Shown: positions 1 through 6,301 of the stretch, piece after piece
How the letters are laid out: the number at the start of each line of letters is the position of its first letter
Numbering within the stretch: position 1 is the stretch's first letter
Assembly (NCBI GenBank): GCA_002691245.1
Contig: NZHH01000019.1
Coordinates: 1-7,817, forward strand
Origin: Methylaequor sp002691245
GTDB taxonomy: Bacteria; Pseudomonadota; Alphaproteobacteria; Methylaequorales; Methylaequoraceae
Direction: 5' to 3'
DNA length: 7,817 bases
Position numbers and translations under genes: made by a program
The notes under the pieces: generated by a model
What the model was told of the DNA's origin: nothing
What the model saw: only the letters and a program-made list of their open reading frames with translations
The model's database searches: none

Positions 1-36
1 AAGAAGATAATGAAAAAACTAATAGAAGAGGTATGA
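1..36 (+). CDS. 3' end of a possible plus-strand gene (partial)
   Basis: Frame 1 is open from the window edge to a TGA at 34-36 and gives the C-terminal residues KKIMKKLIEEV. The fragment is too short to assign a family. It is Lys/Glu-rich and helical in character, which suits a real C-terminus. Its stop codon lies inside the left arm of a hairpin (29-56), the expected place for a transcription end, and this favours frame 1. Frame 3 is also open across the start of the window and continues to 341, but it runs antisense through the lipoprotein gene and is less likely to be coding. The gene would converge on the minus-strand operon. Confidence 0.4.
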   Translation, partial: KKIMKKLIEEV

Positions 37-56
37 AAAATTTCTTAACCATACCT
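29..56. terminator. hairpin between convergent transcription units, probable terminator
   Basis: AGGTATG at 29-35 pairs with CATACCT at 50-56, giving a 7-bp perfect stem around a 14-nt AT-rich loop. On the plus strand the stem is followed by a moderately T-rich stretch (TATTCTT). It sits between a plus-strand stop (34-36) and the end of the minus-strand operon (83). The tail is not a clean U-run, so this is a plausible rather than a strong intrinsic terminator. It may serve both directions. Confidence 0.4.
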
Positions 57-82
57 TATTCTTGCAGATTTAAGTTAGTAAT

Positions 83-400
83 TCAATATTGCTCTGTTTT
101 ACATAAGTATGTAGCTCTACAACATCCATCACAGCTAACCTCATTTTTTGTTGAGATTTTATTCCTCGTGCTTAAACAATATTCTGAAGCCATATTATCT
201 GCCGATACCATCATTGTTGGTTCATATTCAATTCTAACAGTATCTCCGTATGATTTTAAGATTCTTGTTTCAACATCACAAACTTTATCGTACTTAAGAT
301 TACTGCCTGAATTATCAATATCATTTGTTGCACAACTATGAAGAAAAAAAATTGAAACAACAAAAAAAAGTCTAAAAAACTTTTGCACGAGATTTTTCAT
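83..400 (-). CDS. small Cys-rich lipoprotein, last gene of the operon
   Basis: This is a 105-aa predicted lipoprotein. It has a basic, hydrophobic leader ending in FFLHSC, a lipobox-like motif that makes Cys23 the lipidated residue. The +2 residue is Ala, which favours sorting to the outer membrane. The mature part has six more cysteines (41, 75, 90, 93, 94, 100). The 'A-x-x-YC ... Y-x-C' layout near the end (ASEYC at 71-75, ATYLC at 96-100) recalls small alphaproteobacterial lipoproteins of unknown function with paired C-terminal cysteines, probably disulfide-bonded. The ATG overlaps the stop of the preceding gene as ATGA (397-400), so translation is coupled. As the last gene of the operon it may be the outer-membrane anchor or an accessory of the complex encoded upstream; this is inference. 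An open frame on the opposite strand (33-341) is a shadow. Confidence 0.8.
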   Translation of the reverse strand: MKNLVQKFFRLFFVVSIFFLHSCATNDIDNSGSNLKYDKVCDVETRILKSYGDTVRIEYEPTMMVSADNMASEYCLSTRNKISTKNEVSCDGCCRATYLCKTEQY

Positions 401-849
401 TTATTTATTATCTCTTTCAATTTATTAAATGTCACTTTATTTTTTAACAATTTTTTTTTTTGGATGCCTATTATGACAAAATAATTTGAACCAATTTTTC
501 CGTTATCAACAATTGTTATTCCCTCCAAAATTACTTTTCTTTTACTTTTATATAACAACCATTTTTTTTGTTTCTCAAAGTCAGAGATATTTTTTGGCCA
601 ATCTATAGAATCTGATAAAAAGTCTAAAAGATTATTAATTGCTTCTGTTTTATTTTTTTGAATGTCGATTGATTCAATTGAGCTGTATTTACTAAATGAT
701 CCCGAATAAAAATAGTCACCACTTATTATAATCTCATTGGTTTTTATCTGATTTTTAATTTTCTCATAATAGTCAAAAATTTCATTAGCGTATAAGTTTG
801 AGGTAAAAAAAACAAAAAATAAAAAAAATTTAAAAATCAGCTTCTTCAC
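397..849 (-). CDS. exported 150-aa protein, weakly LPP20-like
   Basis: The family was not recognised outright. Residues 1-21 form a clear signal peptide ending LYA, with cleavage before Asn22. The start is a GTG at 847-849 that lies 20 nt inside the end of the preceding gene and has no good Shine-Dalgarno. The signal peptide begins exactly there, so I accept it and expect translational coupling. The mature protein is Lys/Ile-rich. Residues 42-130 follow the outline of the LPP20/FlgT-N fold: a first strand (IISGDYFYSG), a helix containing 'KTEAINNLLDFL', then 'KVILEGITIVDNG' and a final strand 'SNYFVIIGIQKK'. This resembles the 'G-x-x-I-x-D ... Y-x-V' ending of the neighbouring proteins. The similarity is a pattern match only. 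It would be the smallest member of the LPP20-like set in this operon. Confidence 0.75.
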   Translation of the reverse strand: MKKLIFKFFLFFVFFTSNLYANEIFDYYEKIKNQIKTNEIIISGDYFYSGSFSKYSSIESIDIQKNKTEAINNLLDFLSDSIDWPKNISDFEKQKKWLLYKSKRKVILEGITIVDNGKIGSNYFVIIGIQKKKLLKNKVTFNKLKEIINK

Positions 850-2119
850 TCTGAATTTCAGTTCCTTGCTGAATTGGTTCAGCTTTTTTAATACTTGTTG
901 TTCCCTTTTTTTTTATTTCCATATTATTATTTGATGCTTGACCTTGTGAGCCAATGGACCATTTTGCTACAACGTACTTAGCCACTAATTCTTTATTTGC
1001 CGGGTGGATTACTGAACCTGAATCATGTATTTTTATACCCTTTATTTTTGCAGATTTGCTCAGGGATTCAGTTTCTTGATTAAATTTATCAATAATTTCA
1101 TTTTCATTTTCACCATTTTTGTATTCATTAAAGATTTGTTCAACTGTTTTCTCAGTTTTTGATTGTATTTTAGCTCCTGCAAATCTTCTTATCATTCCGA
1201 ATGCGTCAGTTTTAGCTTTTTCATAAGCAATTTTCTCAGATTGTCCCGTTTCTGTTTTTGGAAGAGAAATAGAAGTTGCAAGTATATGATAATCTCCGTT
1301 CTCATCTCTTTTAATTCTTGTTCCTACGTTGGCCAAGATCTGTTTAGGTGTAAATTTTTCAGGAAGAGCCTTACTTGGCTCACCTCTTAAAAAAGAAGAT
1401 GTAGGTTTAAGTAAGGATTTAGCCAAAAAGCCTTGTTCTGCTGTTCTAACGGCTAGAATAGCTAGTTTACACTGTTTCGCCCCTTCTTTACAATCCTCCC
1501 AAACTTTAAACGATTGCAGCCCATTTATTGATATGCTTGTTGATGTATTAATTGTTTTTGTTAAAACTTCAGACTGAGAAATGTCTTTTATTTCCTCTAG
1601 AATTTTATCTTGATTTTCAGAGACGTCTAATTCACTCTCTTTCATTTTTTTATCAATTTCAAGATTTGCCAACTGAAATAATTTATCAAAAAAGTTTTCT
1701 TCTATTTCTTTTGTTAACTCATCATCCTTTTTAATTGGGTCTTTGTTCTCTATTCCAAAACCTTCCCTTAATTTGTAGCTTATTTTTTCAGAAATTTTAT
1801 TAGATCTGAACTCACTGTATGACTTCTGTGCGTCTAGTATTGCTAAATCAAATGCTATACCTCTAGAACTTAAAAAGTTTTTACTAGATGGTGGTTCATT
1901 TATCGTACTAGAACCACATATAACTAAAATTTTTTTATTACCAACATTAATCGGAACGAACTGCTCCCAACCTTTTTGATTTACATAATCATTACATTCG
2001 TCAAGTGGTGTTTTTTTTGAAGCAATTATATCAGCTATTTCTGCGTATGGATCATTCTCTTGAGAAAAAACAAGTTGTGTTGAAAATATAAATAAAATAA
2101 TAATTAAGAAATTTACCAT
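830..2119 (-). CDS. exported protein with two LPP20/FlgT-N-like units
   Basis: This is a 429-aa protein with a signal peptide (residues 1-19, ...QLVFS). It appears to contain an internal duplication. Unit 1 (about 58-228) has 'NVGNKKILVICGSS', then 'S-x-x-IAFDLAILDAQ' in a helix, then 'ISINGLQSFKVWEDC ... QCKLAILAVRT'. Unit 2 (about 264-390) has 'NVGTRIK ... HILATS', then 'S-x-x-IAYEKAKTDAFGMIRRFAGAKIQSKT', then 'AKIKGIKIHDSG ... KYVVAKWS'. This order (an Ala-rich 'A-x-x-x-A-x-x-DA' helix, a polar insert, then 'G-I-x-I ... Y-x-V-x-x') is the hallmark of LPP20/FlgT-N-like domains. Cys210 and Cys217 in unit 1 could form a disulfide. The C-terminal 35 residues are polar and probably disordered. 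The gene overlaps the FlgT-like gene by 7 nt (GAGG at 2124-2127 precedes the ATG). A role as a periplasmic structural component is inferred. Confidence 0.82.
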   Translation of the reverse strand: MVNFLIIILFIFSTQLVFSQENDPYAEIADIIASKKTPLDECNDYVNQKGWEQFVPINVGNKKILVICGSSTINEPPSSKNFLSSRGIAFDLAILDAQKSYSEFRSNKISEKISYKLREGFGIENKDPIKKDDELTKEIEENFFDKLFQLANLEIDKKMKESELDVSENQDKILEEIKDISQSEVLTKTINTSTSISINGLQSFKVWEDCKEGAKQCKLAILAVRTAEQGFLAKSLLKPTSSFLRGEPSKALPEKFTPKQILANVGTRIKRDENGDYHILATSISLPKTETGQSEKIAYEKAKTDAFGMIRRFAGAKIQSKTEKTVEQIFNEYKNGENENEIIDKFNQETESLSKSAKIKGIKIHDSGSVIHPANKELVAKYVVAKWSIGSQGQASNNNMEIKKKGTTSIKKAEPIQQGTEIQSEEADF

Positions 2120-3339
2120 TCTTCCTCTACTTCCTCTTTTAATTTTTTAACAGTCTTTGGTTTTTTTACTTTTTGTTTTTCAGCCTTTTTTTGCGGAACT
2201 TTAAATGGCCTTACAATAAAGTCATCTTGATTATTTACAGCCTCCGATAAATCTAAGATACTCTCTAATATTTTTGCATCTGAGGTTTTTGATTTTACAT
2301 TATTAATTTGAATTACAGCAACTTCTATTTCCTCCCTACCTAGACTTTCCTTAGTATATGGATCAATCAATTTTTTGCCTAACTGATACACCTTGAAAAA
2401 ATCACCAGACTTTACAGTTTTCCCACCCTGACCAAGCACTACTTGAGAGGAGGAGGCATTAACAATTCTAATTGGGTATACTGAACTTAAAACAATTTGA
2501 CCAATTTCTATCGCTAATTTATCAGCGAGTTTTTCTATTGAAGTTCCTGTAGTTTTTTCATAAGTATCTGCAAACTTAATCTGAGTGGTGGCAACATCAA
2601 TAAGTCTAATAGTTAATCTAGCCGTTGAAGTTAAGTACTTTTTTACTGTATCGGATACTTTACTTTTTTTTTCTGAAACAACTGAATTTGCTTTTTCAAT
2701 TCTGCCAACAATGAGATAGTCTGTTCCTAATCTGTTTCCTAATTTTACAATTTCGTCAACTGACATACTAGTTGTTGAACCTCCTGCTATTAAATTCAGT
2801 TCTTTAGTTTGCTCAGCTAAAAAAGATCTATCTATAAGAGCAAAACGTCTCGTTTGAGTTAAATAGTTTTCAAGCTGGGCTGTAATTGCTCCTTCAAATT
2901 TTGAAACAGTTTTGTTTACTTTTACAGAATCCGCAGCACGAAAAGGAACAACAGCTAGCCTTAATCTGTCTGTTTGTACTGATTTTTTAAATTTTGAAAT
3001 GTTTACAGAAAGCTTAACTACATGATTATTTCCTTCAAGGGATTCAGATAAAATTTTCCAATTTTTAATCAAACCATTAGTTATTGTTGAGACTTCTTGA
3101 TTAAAAGCCTCACTACTTTTTACATCTTCATCATTAACAACTTCTGTTAATTGTCTCTTAGTCTTAGAAGCAATCTCTGCTCCATTCACTTGAGACACAG
3201 CCTCGACAAGAGCTGAATCAATAGCTGCTTTTTTTGAAGAGCCAATTCCCTCAACTTCAACATTTACGATCTCAACCTTTGCAAATAAGAAAACAGGTAT
3301 AAGAAGAGATACAAAAAAAATTCTAGTCGCCCATTGCAT
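2113..3339 (-). CDS. FlgT-like exported protein with CsgG/TolB-N-like middle domain
   Basis: This 408-aa protein has three recognisable parts after a signal peptide (1-20, cleavage after LFA). Residues 21-118 are a FlgT-N/LPP20-like domain: 'VEVEGIGSSKKAAIDSALVEAVSQVNGAEIASKT' and the closing strand 'HVVKLSVNISKFK'. Residues 125-290 resemble the CsgG/TolB-N fold: 'LRLAVVPFRAAD', 'RRFALIDRSFLAEQ', 'LGTDYLIVGRIE', then 'TSTARLTIRLIDVATTQI'. Residues 290-360 resemble FlgT-C: a strand pair around 'VKSGDFFKVYQLGKKLIDPYTKESLGREE'. The tail (382-408) is a Lys/Glu-rich stretch. This domain order is that of Vibrio FlgT, which assembles the flagellar H-ring in the periplasm. Unlike CsgG it has no lipobox. 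No flagellar gene is in view, so I describe it as FlgT-like and give no symbol. The start has a GAGG 6 nt upstream and overlaps the previous gene by 17 nt. Confidence 0.87.
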   Translation of the reverse strand: MQWATRIFFVSLLIPVFLFAKVEIVNVEVEGIGSSKKAAIDSALVEAVSQVNGAEIASKTKRQLTEVVNDEDVKSSEAFNQEVSTITNGLIKNWKILSESLEGNNHVVKLSVNISKFKKSVQTDRLRLAVVPFRAADSVKVNKTVSKFEGAITAQLENYLTQTRRFALIDRSFLAEQTKELNLIAGGSTTSMSVDEIVKLGNRLGTDYLIVGRIEKANSVVSEKKSKVSDTVKKYLTSTARLTIRLIDVATTQIKFADTYEKTTGTSIEKLADKLAIEIGQIVLSSVYPIRIVNASSSQVVLGQGGKTVKSGDFFKVYQLGKKLIDPYTKESLGREEIEVAVIQINNVKSKTSDAKILESILDLSEAVNNQDDFIVRPFKVPQKKAEKQKVKKPKTVKKLKEEVEEEW

Positions 3340-4000
3340 CTTTTGCCTCTTCTAGTGGTTTTGTATCAATTTCATTTGTATTAGCAAAATCCATCATTGT
3401 GCCAGTGGAACTTGAAAAAAGAGATATTGCTCCTGGAGTACTTTTAGCGATAAAGAATAAGCTACCAATTTTTGAAATTATTAAAGGATTGGGATTGCTT
3501 CCAATCGAGCTGACAGTTTGTTGTGCCTGAAATCCAGTGCTGACTAATCCCGACACACCTTTTCCATATGGTGGAAGTCCTTTTGCAAAAATAACCTTAC
3601 TTTCAGCATCTAATACTTTTTGTTCTAATATTTTTTTTTCAATTATCTGTTGAGATTTTTTAGTTTGATTCAAAGCCTTTTCTAAGTCATCTTTACCGAT
3701 ACCTTCACCCTTTTTTAAAGCATCAACATACATCAATGCAGCAATTGCTGCCTCTTTTTCTCCAAGAGCTTCAAGAAATTTAGATTGAGCTTCCGTCAGA
3801 TTTAACAAAGCTGCTGACATTGATTTCACTAATTGGGACTGCTTTCCCGTTAATGCATCAACGTTTAATCCACCGCCTCCAACGCCACCAGGAAGACCAG
3901 GAACACCCGGCAATTTTGGCACATCAATACCTCCAAATGTATTTCCTTTATGTGCGAAAGTTAAAATTATAATTAAAAGAATGTATTTAATTTTTTTCAT
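3323..4000 (-). CDS. Gly/Pro-rich exported protein of unknown function
   Basis: The family was not recognised. The 225-aa product begins with a hydrophobic signal sequence (about 1-20, MKKIKYILLIIILTFA). A short Pro-Gly stretch follows (PKLPGVPGLPGG at 28-39, then VGGGG), whose codons form a conspicuous GC-rich patch near 3870-3912. Residues 52-140 are Ala/Leu/Lys/Glu-rich and should be largely helical, possibly coiled-coil. A more hydrophobic Ser/Gly-rich segment comes after it (about 146-205, including 'NPLIISKIGSLFFIAKSTPGAISLF'), which could contact a membrane or pack in an oligomer. It has no cysteines and no lipobox. The gene sits between two LPP20-like genes, 9 nt after one and overlapping the other by 17 nt, so it is very likely made in step with them. 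Its size and composition would suit a secreted subunit or substrate of the complex, but nothing in the sequence proves that. Confidence 0.8.
   Translation of the reverse strand: MKKIKYILLIIILTFAHKGNTFGGIDVPKLPGVPGLPGGVGGGGLNVDALTGKQSQLVKSMSAALLNLTEAQSKFLEALGEKEAAIAALMYVDALKKGEGIGKDDLEKALNQTKKSQQIIEKKILEQKVLDAESKVIFAKGLPPYGKGVSGLVSTGFQAQQTVSSIGSNPNPLIISKIGSLFFIAKSTPGAISLFSSSTGTMMDFANTNEIDTKPLEEAKDAMGD
3346..3349 (-). promoter_or_regulatory. Shine-Dalgarno supporting the FlgT-like gene start
   Basis: The minus strand reads AGAAGAGG, then a 6-nt spacer (CAAAAG) and the ATG at 3337-3339. The site is inside the end of the 225-aa gene and supports a genuine 17-nt gene overlap. A later start would lose the signal peptide. 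Confidence 0.6.
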
Positions 4001-4005
4001 TTTTC

Positions 4006-4011
4006 TCTCCT
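4006..4011 (-). promoter_or_regulatory. Shine-Dalgarno overlapping the upstream stop codon
   Basis: The minus strand reads TAGGAGAGAAAAATG: the TAG stop of the 366-aa gene (4010-4012) shares bases with the AGGAGA that serves the 225-aa gene's ATG (3998-4000). A ribosome finishing one gene would be placed on the start of the next, suggesting coupled translation. Confidence 0.7.
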
Positions 4012-5110
4012 AGTTTAACCCTTTAGCATTCAATTTATCTACAATGGTCTTTGCTGTCACATTTGCAGCATTTTTTAAAGCATTAAGAGCAGCGGATTTT
4101 TCATTAGGACCCATACCGAAAGCTTGAGTAGTAAAAGATGCAACAGTTTTTGGACGTTTTTTTTCAAAGCTTTGTACTCTAGCTGTAATATTAACTACAA
4201 CTTTCTGATTACCTGAAGTTGAATCTACAAATGCTTGATCGGTATCAAGAATTGTTGTTAAAAGATATTTAAATTCAGGTTCCTCAATTCTGATCAATTT
4301 CATCATATCACTGACAGATTTTTTTGTTGGTCTAGATAACCTATTATCTTTAATAAATTCATTTTCTAGCACTAACCGTTCAGGTGCATCATAATCAAGA
4401 GAAAATTCATCATACTCCGTAACCTCAAACATAAAATCACCTAAAACATTATTCATATTATCAGCAATTACCTCTGGAGATATTGTATTAGATGATTTTT
4501 TATAAACTAATTTATCACTTTTTTGTGTCGTCGACCCACCTGTTTCTTTTTTTGCGAAACTCTCAGCCTCTATTGAATCAGTTCCACCTTGCATTGATTC
4601 AGAAACTGATTTTGCTTCTTTTGTAGCAGCAATATCAACTTTTTTTTCCTTAAAGGATCTTCGTGATTCAAGCTCACGAGTTATAAAAATACCTACAATA
4701 CCACTATTTTCACCAGAAGCAGTCTGTCCAGCAGCTGACAATGTACTTAATTTGTTATTAATAGCGGTATCATTAATTTTTATTTTAATAACTGTTTTTA
4801 GAGTCTTAGTTCCTTGATCAATAATATTTTCAACAACTTCACTTGAAATAATGTATTCATCAATATTTTGTTCTATATCTTCTTTCACAAGATTATACTG
4901 TTTCATTTTTGATGGATTAAATTTACTAACGAATGATTTCCAAGCTGACTTAATAGCATTATTTTTAGCTTCTTCTGTTTCAACATTCGTTGGGTCATCA
5001 GATTTCATTTGAACAGTTCCAATACCTTTTGTTGTAACTTCTGCATATGCAAAACTTGAAACAAAAAATGAACTTAAAATGAAAGCTATTAGTATTTTCT
5101 TTATTTGCAT
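4010..5110 (-). CDS. exported protein with N-terminal LPP20/FlgT-N-like domain
   Basis: This 366-aa protein has a signal peptide (1-23, ...SFAYA). Residues 25-118 follow the FlgT-N/LPP20 outline: a 'TTKGIGTVQM' strand, then 'AKNNAIKSAWKSFVSKF' as the Ala-rich helix, then 'IISSEVVENIIDQGTKTLKTVIKIKIND' as the closing strands. Residues 120-215 are Ser/Glu/Lys-rich and low in hydrophobics, probably a flexible linker. Residues 218-364 form a second folded region. It ends in 'KYLLTTILDTDQ ... QKVVVNITARVQSFE ... TTQAFGMG' and a helix 'SAALNALKNAANVTAKTIVDKL', reminiscent of the C-terminal part of envelope proteins in the CsgG/LPP20 group. It has no cysteines. It overlaps the upstream gene by 10 nt and has the best ribosome binding site in the operon. 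I propose a periplasmic scaffold or ring component; the specific function is unknown. Confidence 0.82.
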   Translation of the reverse strand: MQIKKILIAFILSSFFVSSFAYAEVTTKGIGTVQMKSDDPTNVETEEAKNNAIKSAWKSFVSKFNPSKMKQYNLVKEDIEQNIDEYIISSEVVENIIDQGTKTLKTVIKIKINDTAINNKLSTLSAAGQTASGENSGIVGIFITRELESRRSFKEKKVDIAATKEAKSVSESMQGGTDSIEAESFAKKETGGSTTQKSDKLVYKKSSNTISPEVIADNMNNVLGDFMFEVTEYDEFSLDYDAPERLVLENEFIKDNRLSRPTKKSVSDMMKLIRIEEPEFKYLLTTILDTDQAFVDSTSGNQKVVVNITARVQSFEKKRPKTVASFTTQAFGMGPNEKSAALNALKNAANVTAKTIVDKLNAKGLN

Positions 5111-6246
5111 TTTTTAATAACCTCCTCAAAGTCAGTAAGTTGTTTTTTGATATTTTTGGTTTTAGTAATTTCTTTAAGCTTATCATCCTTTAAAGAAATT
5201 TGTTTTGAAAGTTTTGAAAATAAAGAGTCCTGAGTTCTTTGATAAACATCCCAAATATTGAGTATTTTAAAATTTTCTGACTTAGGAATGACTAGTTCAT
5301 TTTTAAAATTAAATTTTGAATCAAGATAAGTTTTTCCCGATAACGGTTCTAAAACTTTCAGGGTAATAAATGCACCAAATATTTTTACAACAAATTTCTC
5401 TTTATCTACATTAGCATTTTTAAATTCTCTAATTAGCACATCTATAACAAAATCAGCATCAGGTAAGGTTAAGTCATATTCAATTCCATCGGAAAATCTT
5501 GCTATTAAACCTTTTTTAAAATTACCAATTTGCCCAATTGTAAACGGAAGAATTGGAACATTTTGTTTACTGGAGATGTGATACTCTAACTTTTGAGCTG
5601 ATCTAACTTTAAGGAGATTTTTATTTTTCAATGAATCGGGTATTTGACTCAAAACTGCTGTGTCAAGCTCAACGTTTCTCAATTGCAAATGTAAAGTACT
5701 ACTGTTTAAAATTTTTACGTCTTGAAGTTTTTTTACCCATTGATTAAAAATTGAACCGGCAAAGTTTGTATCAAGATACATTTGTTGGAAAATTTCAAAA
5801 TCATAATCTGATGACGGAATACCCGATGTTATAGTTTCATTTTGAACTAAAACCGGAAAATTTGTTATTACCTTTTTTTCATTAAAATCAAATACTAATA
5901 TCTGGGCAAAAATCTTATATGCATTTGTTACCCCATCTTTTGTAGAAAATCTCTCTATAACTTCATCAGTTAAAGCAAAAGATATAGCTAAAGCTTCACC
6001 ACTGGAAATTTTTCCTAAGTCATAAATTAAATTTATGTCATTTCTATTTAGTTTTTTTAAAGCTGTATCTAAAGGGTTCTTAAATACAGTATTATTTGTA
6101 TCAAATAAATTTACCGCTACTGGATACCTAAAATCTTGATCGGCATTTCCCAAAAAAGAAAAACCGGCAAAATATAAGTCCTTAGCGTAAACAAAAGGTG
6201 AACAAACAAATGTTATAAAAAAAAACGTAAGAAGTGTATTTTTCAT
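5101..6246 (-). CDS. first operon gene: exported protein of unknown function
   Basis: The family was not recognised. The 381-aa product has a clean signal peptide (1-21, ...SPFVYA, cleavage before Lys22) and no lipobox; the leader Cys15 is too early and lacks context. The mature chain alternates beta-type stretches ('KDLYFAGFSFLGN', 'AYKIFAQILVFDF', 'STLHLQLRNVEL', 'DFVIDVLIREF', 'KFVVKIFGAFITLKVLEP') with charged loops. It ends in a Lys-rich helical tail (about 345-381). A mixed alpha/beta periplasmic protein is likely. It could be the least conserved partner of the LPP20-like proteins. It is the first gene of the operon, starting 55 nt from the divergent lytic transglycosylase gene. The chosen ATG gives the full signal peptide. 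No good Shine-Dalgarno lies at normal spacing; the nearest AGGAA is about 17 nt upstream. Confidence 0.8.
   Translation of the reverse strand: MKNTLLTFFFITFVCSPFVYAKDLYFAGFSFLGNADQDFRYPVAVNLFDTNNTVFKNPLDTALKKLNRNDINLIYDLGKISSGEALAISFALTDEVIERFSTKDGVTNAYKIFAQILVFDFNEKKVITNFPVLVQNETITSGIPSSDYDFEIFQQMYLDTNFAGSIFNQWVKKLQDVKILNSSTLHLQLRNVELDTAVLSQIPDSLKNKNLLKVRSAQKLEYHISSKQNVPILPFTIGQIGNFKKGLIARFSDGIEYDLTLPDADFVIDVLIREFKNANVDKEKFVVKIFGAFITLKVLEPLSGKTYLDSKFNFKNELVIPKSENFKILNIWDVYQRTQDSLFSKLSKQISLKDDKLKEITKTKNIKKQLTDFEEVIKKCK
5121..5127 (-). promoter_or_regulatory. strong Shine-Dalgarno for the 366-aa gene
   Basis: The minus strand reads GAGGAGG, followed by a 10-nt spacer and the ATG at 5108-5110. 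It lies within the 3' end of the upstream coding region. It is the clearest ribosome binding site in the window and fixes the start of this gene despite the 10-nt overlap. Confidence 0.75.
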
Positions 6247-6301
6247 TTAAGGTACTAAAAAATTTCCTACTTTATTTAAGCATGATATATTCACCCAGAC
6301 C
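6247..6301. promoter_or_regulatory. divergent promoter region between the operon and the transglycosylase gene
   Basis: These 55 nt separate two start codons pointing away from each other, so promoters for both units should lie here or just inside the coding ends. On the plus strand TATATT at 6286-6291 is a plausible -10 box; a weak -35 candidate (TTCCTA, about 6264-6269) lies at near-normal spacing. Transcription would then begin only a few bases before the ATG at 6302, matching the absence of a Shine-Dalgarno there. For the minus-strand operon no convincing -35/-10 pair stands out. The boxes are read by eye and are weak. Confidence 0.4.

Noticed and set aside
33..341. Plus-strand 102-aa reading frame
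   Set aside because: It lies antisense to the lipoprotein gene, which has a signal sequence, lipobox and an ATGA junction; the plus frame shows no domain or ribosome binding site.
1163..1734. Three overlapping plus-strand reading frames
   Set aside because: They are antisense to the well-supported 429-aa exported protein and have Ser/Phe/Leu-rich compositions typical of shadow frames.
2113..3339. Curli exporter CsgG
   Set aside because: The protein has no lipobox, carries an extra FlgT-N-like domain in front and a FlgT-C-like domain behind, and no curli subunit-like repeats occur nearby.
4998..5186. Minus-strand 62-aa frame bridging two operon genes
   Set aside because: It straddles the 10-nt overlap of two genes in a different frame; both flanking genes are supported by signal peptides and a strong Shine-Dalgarno.
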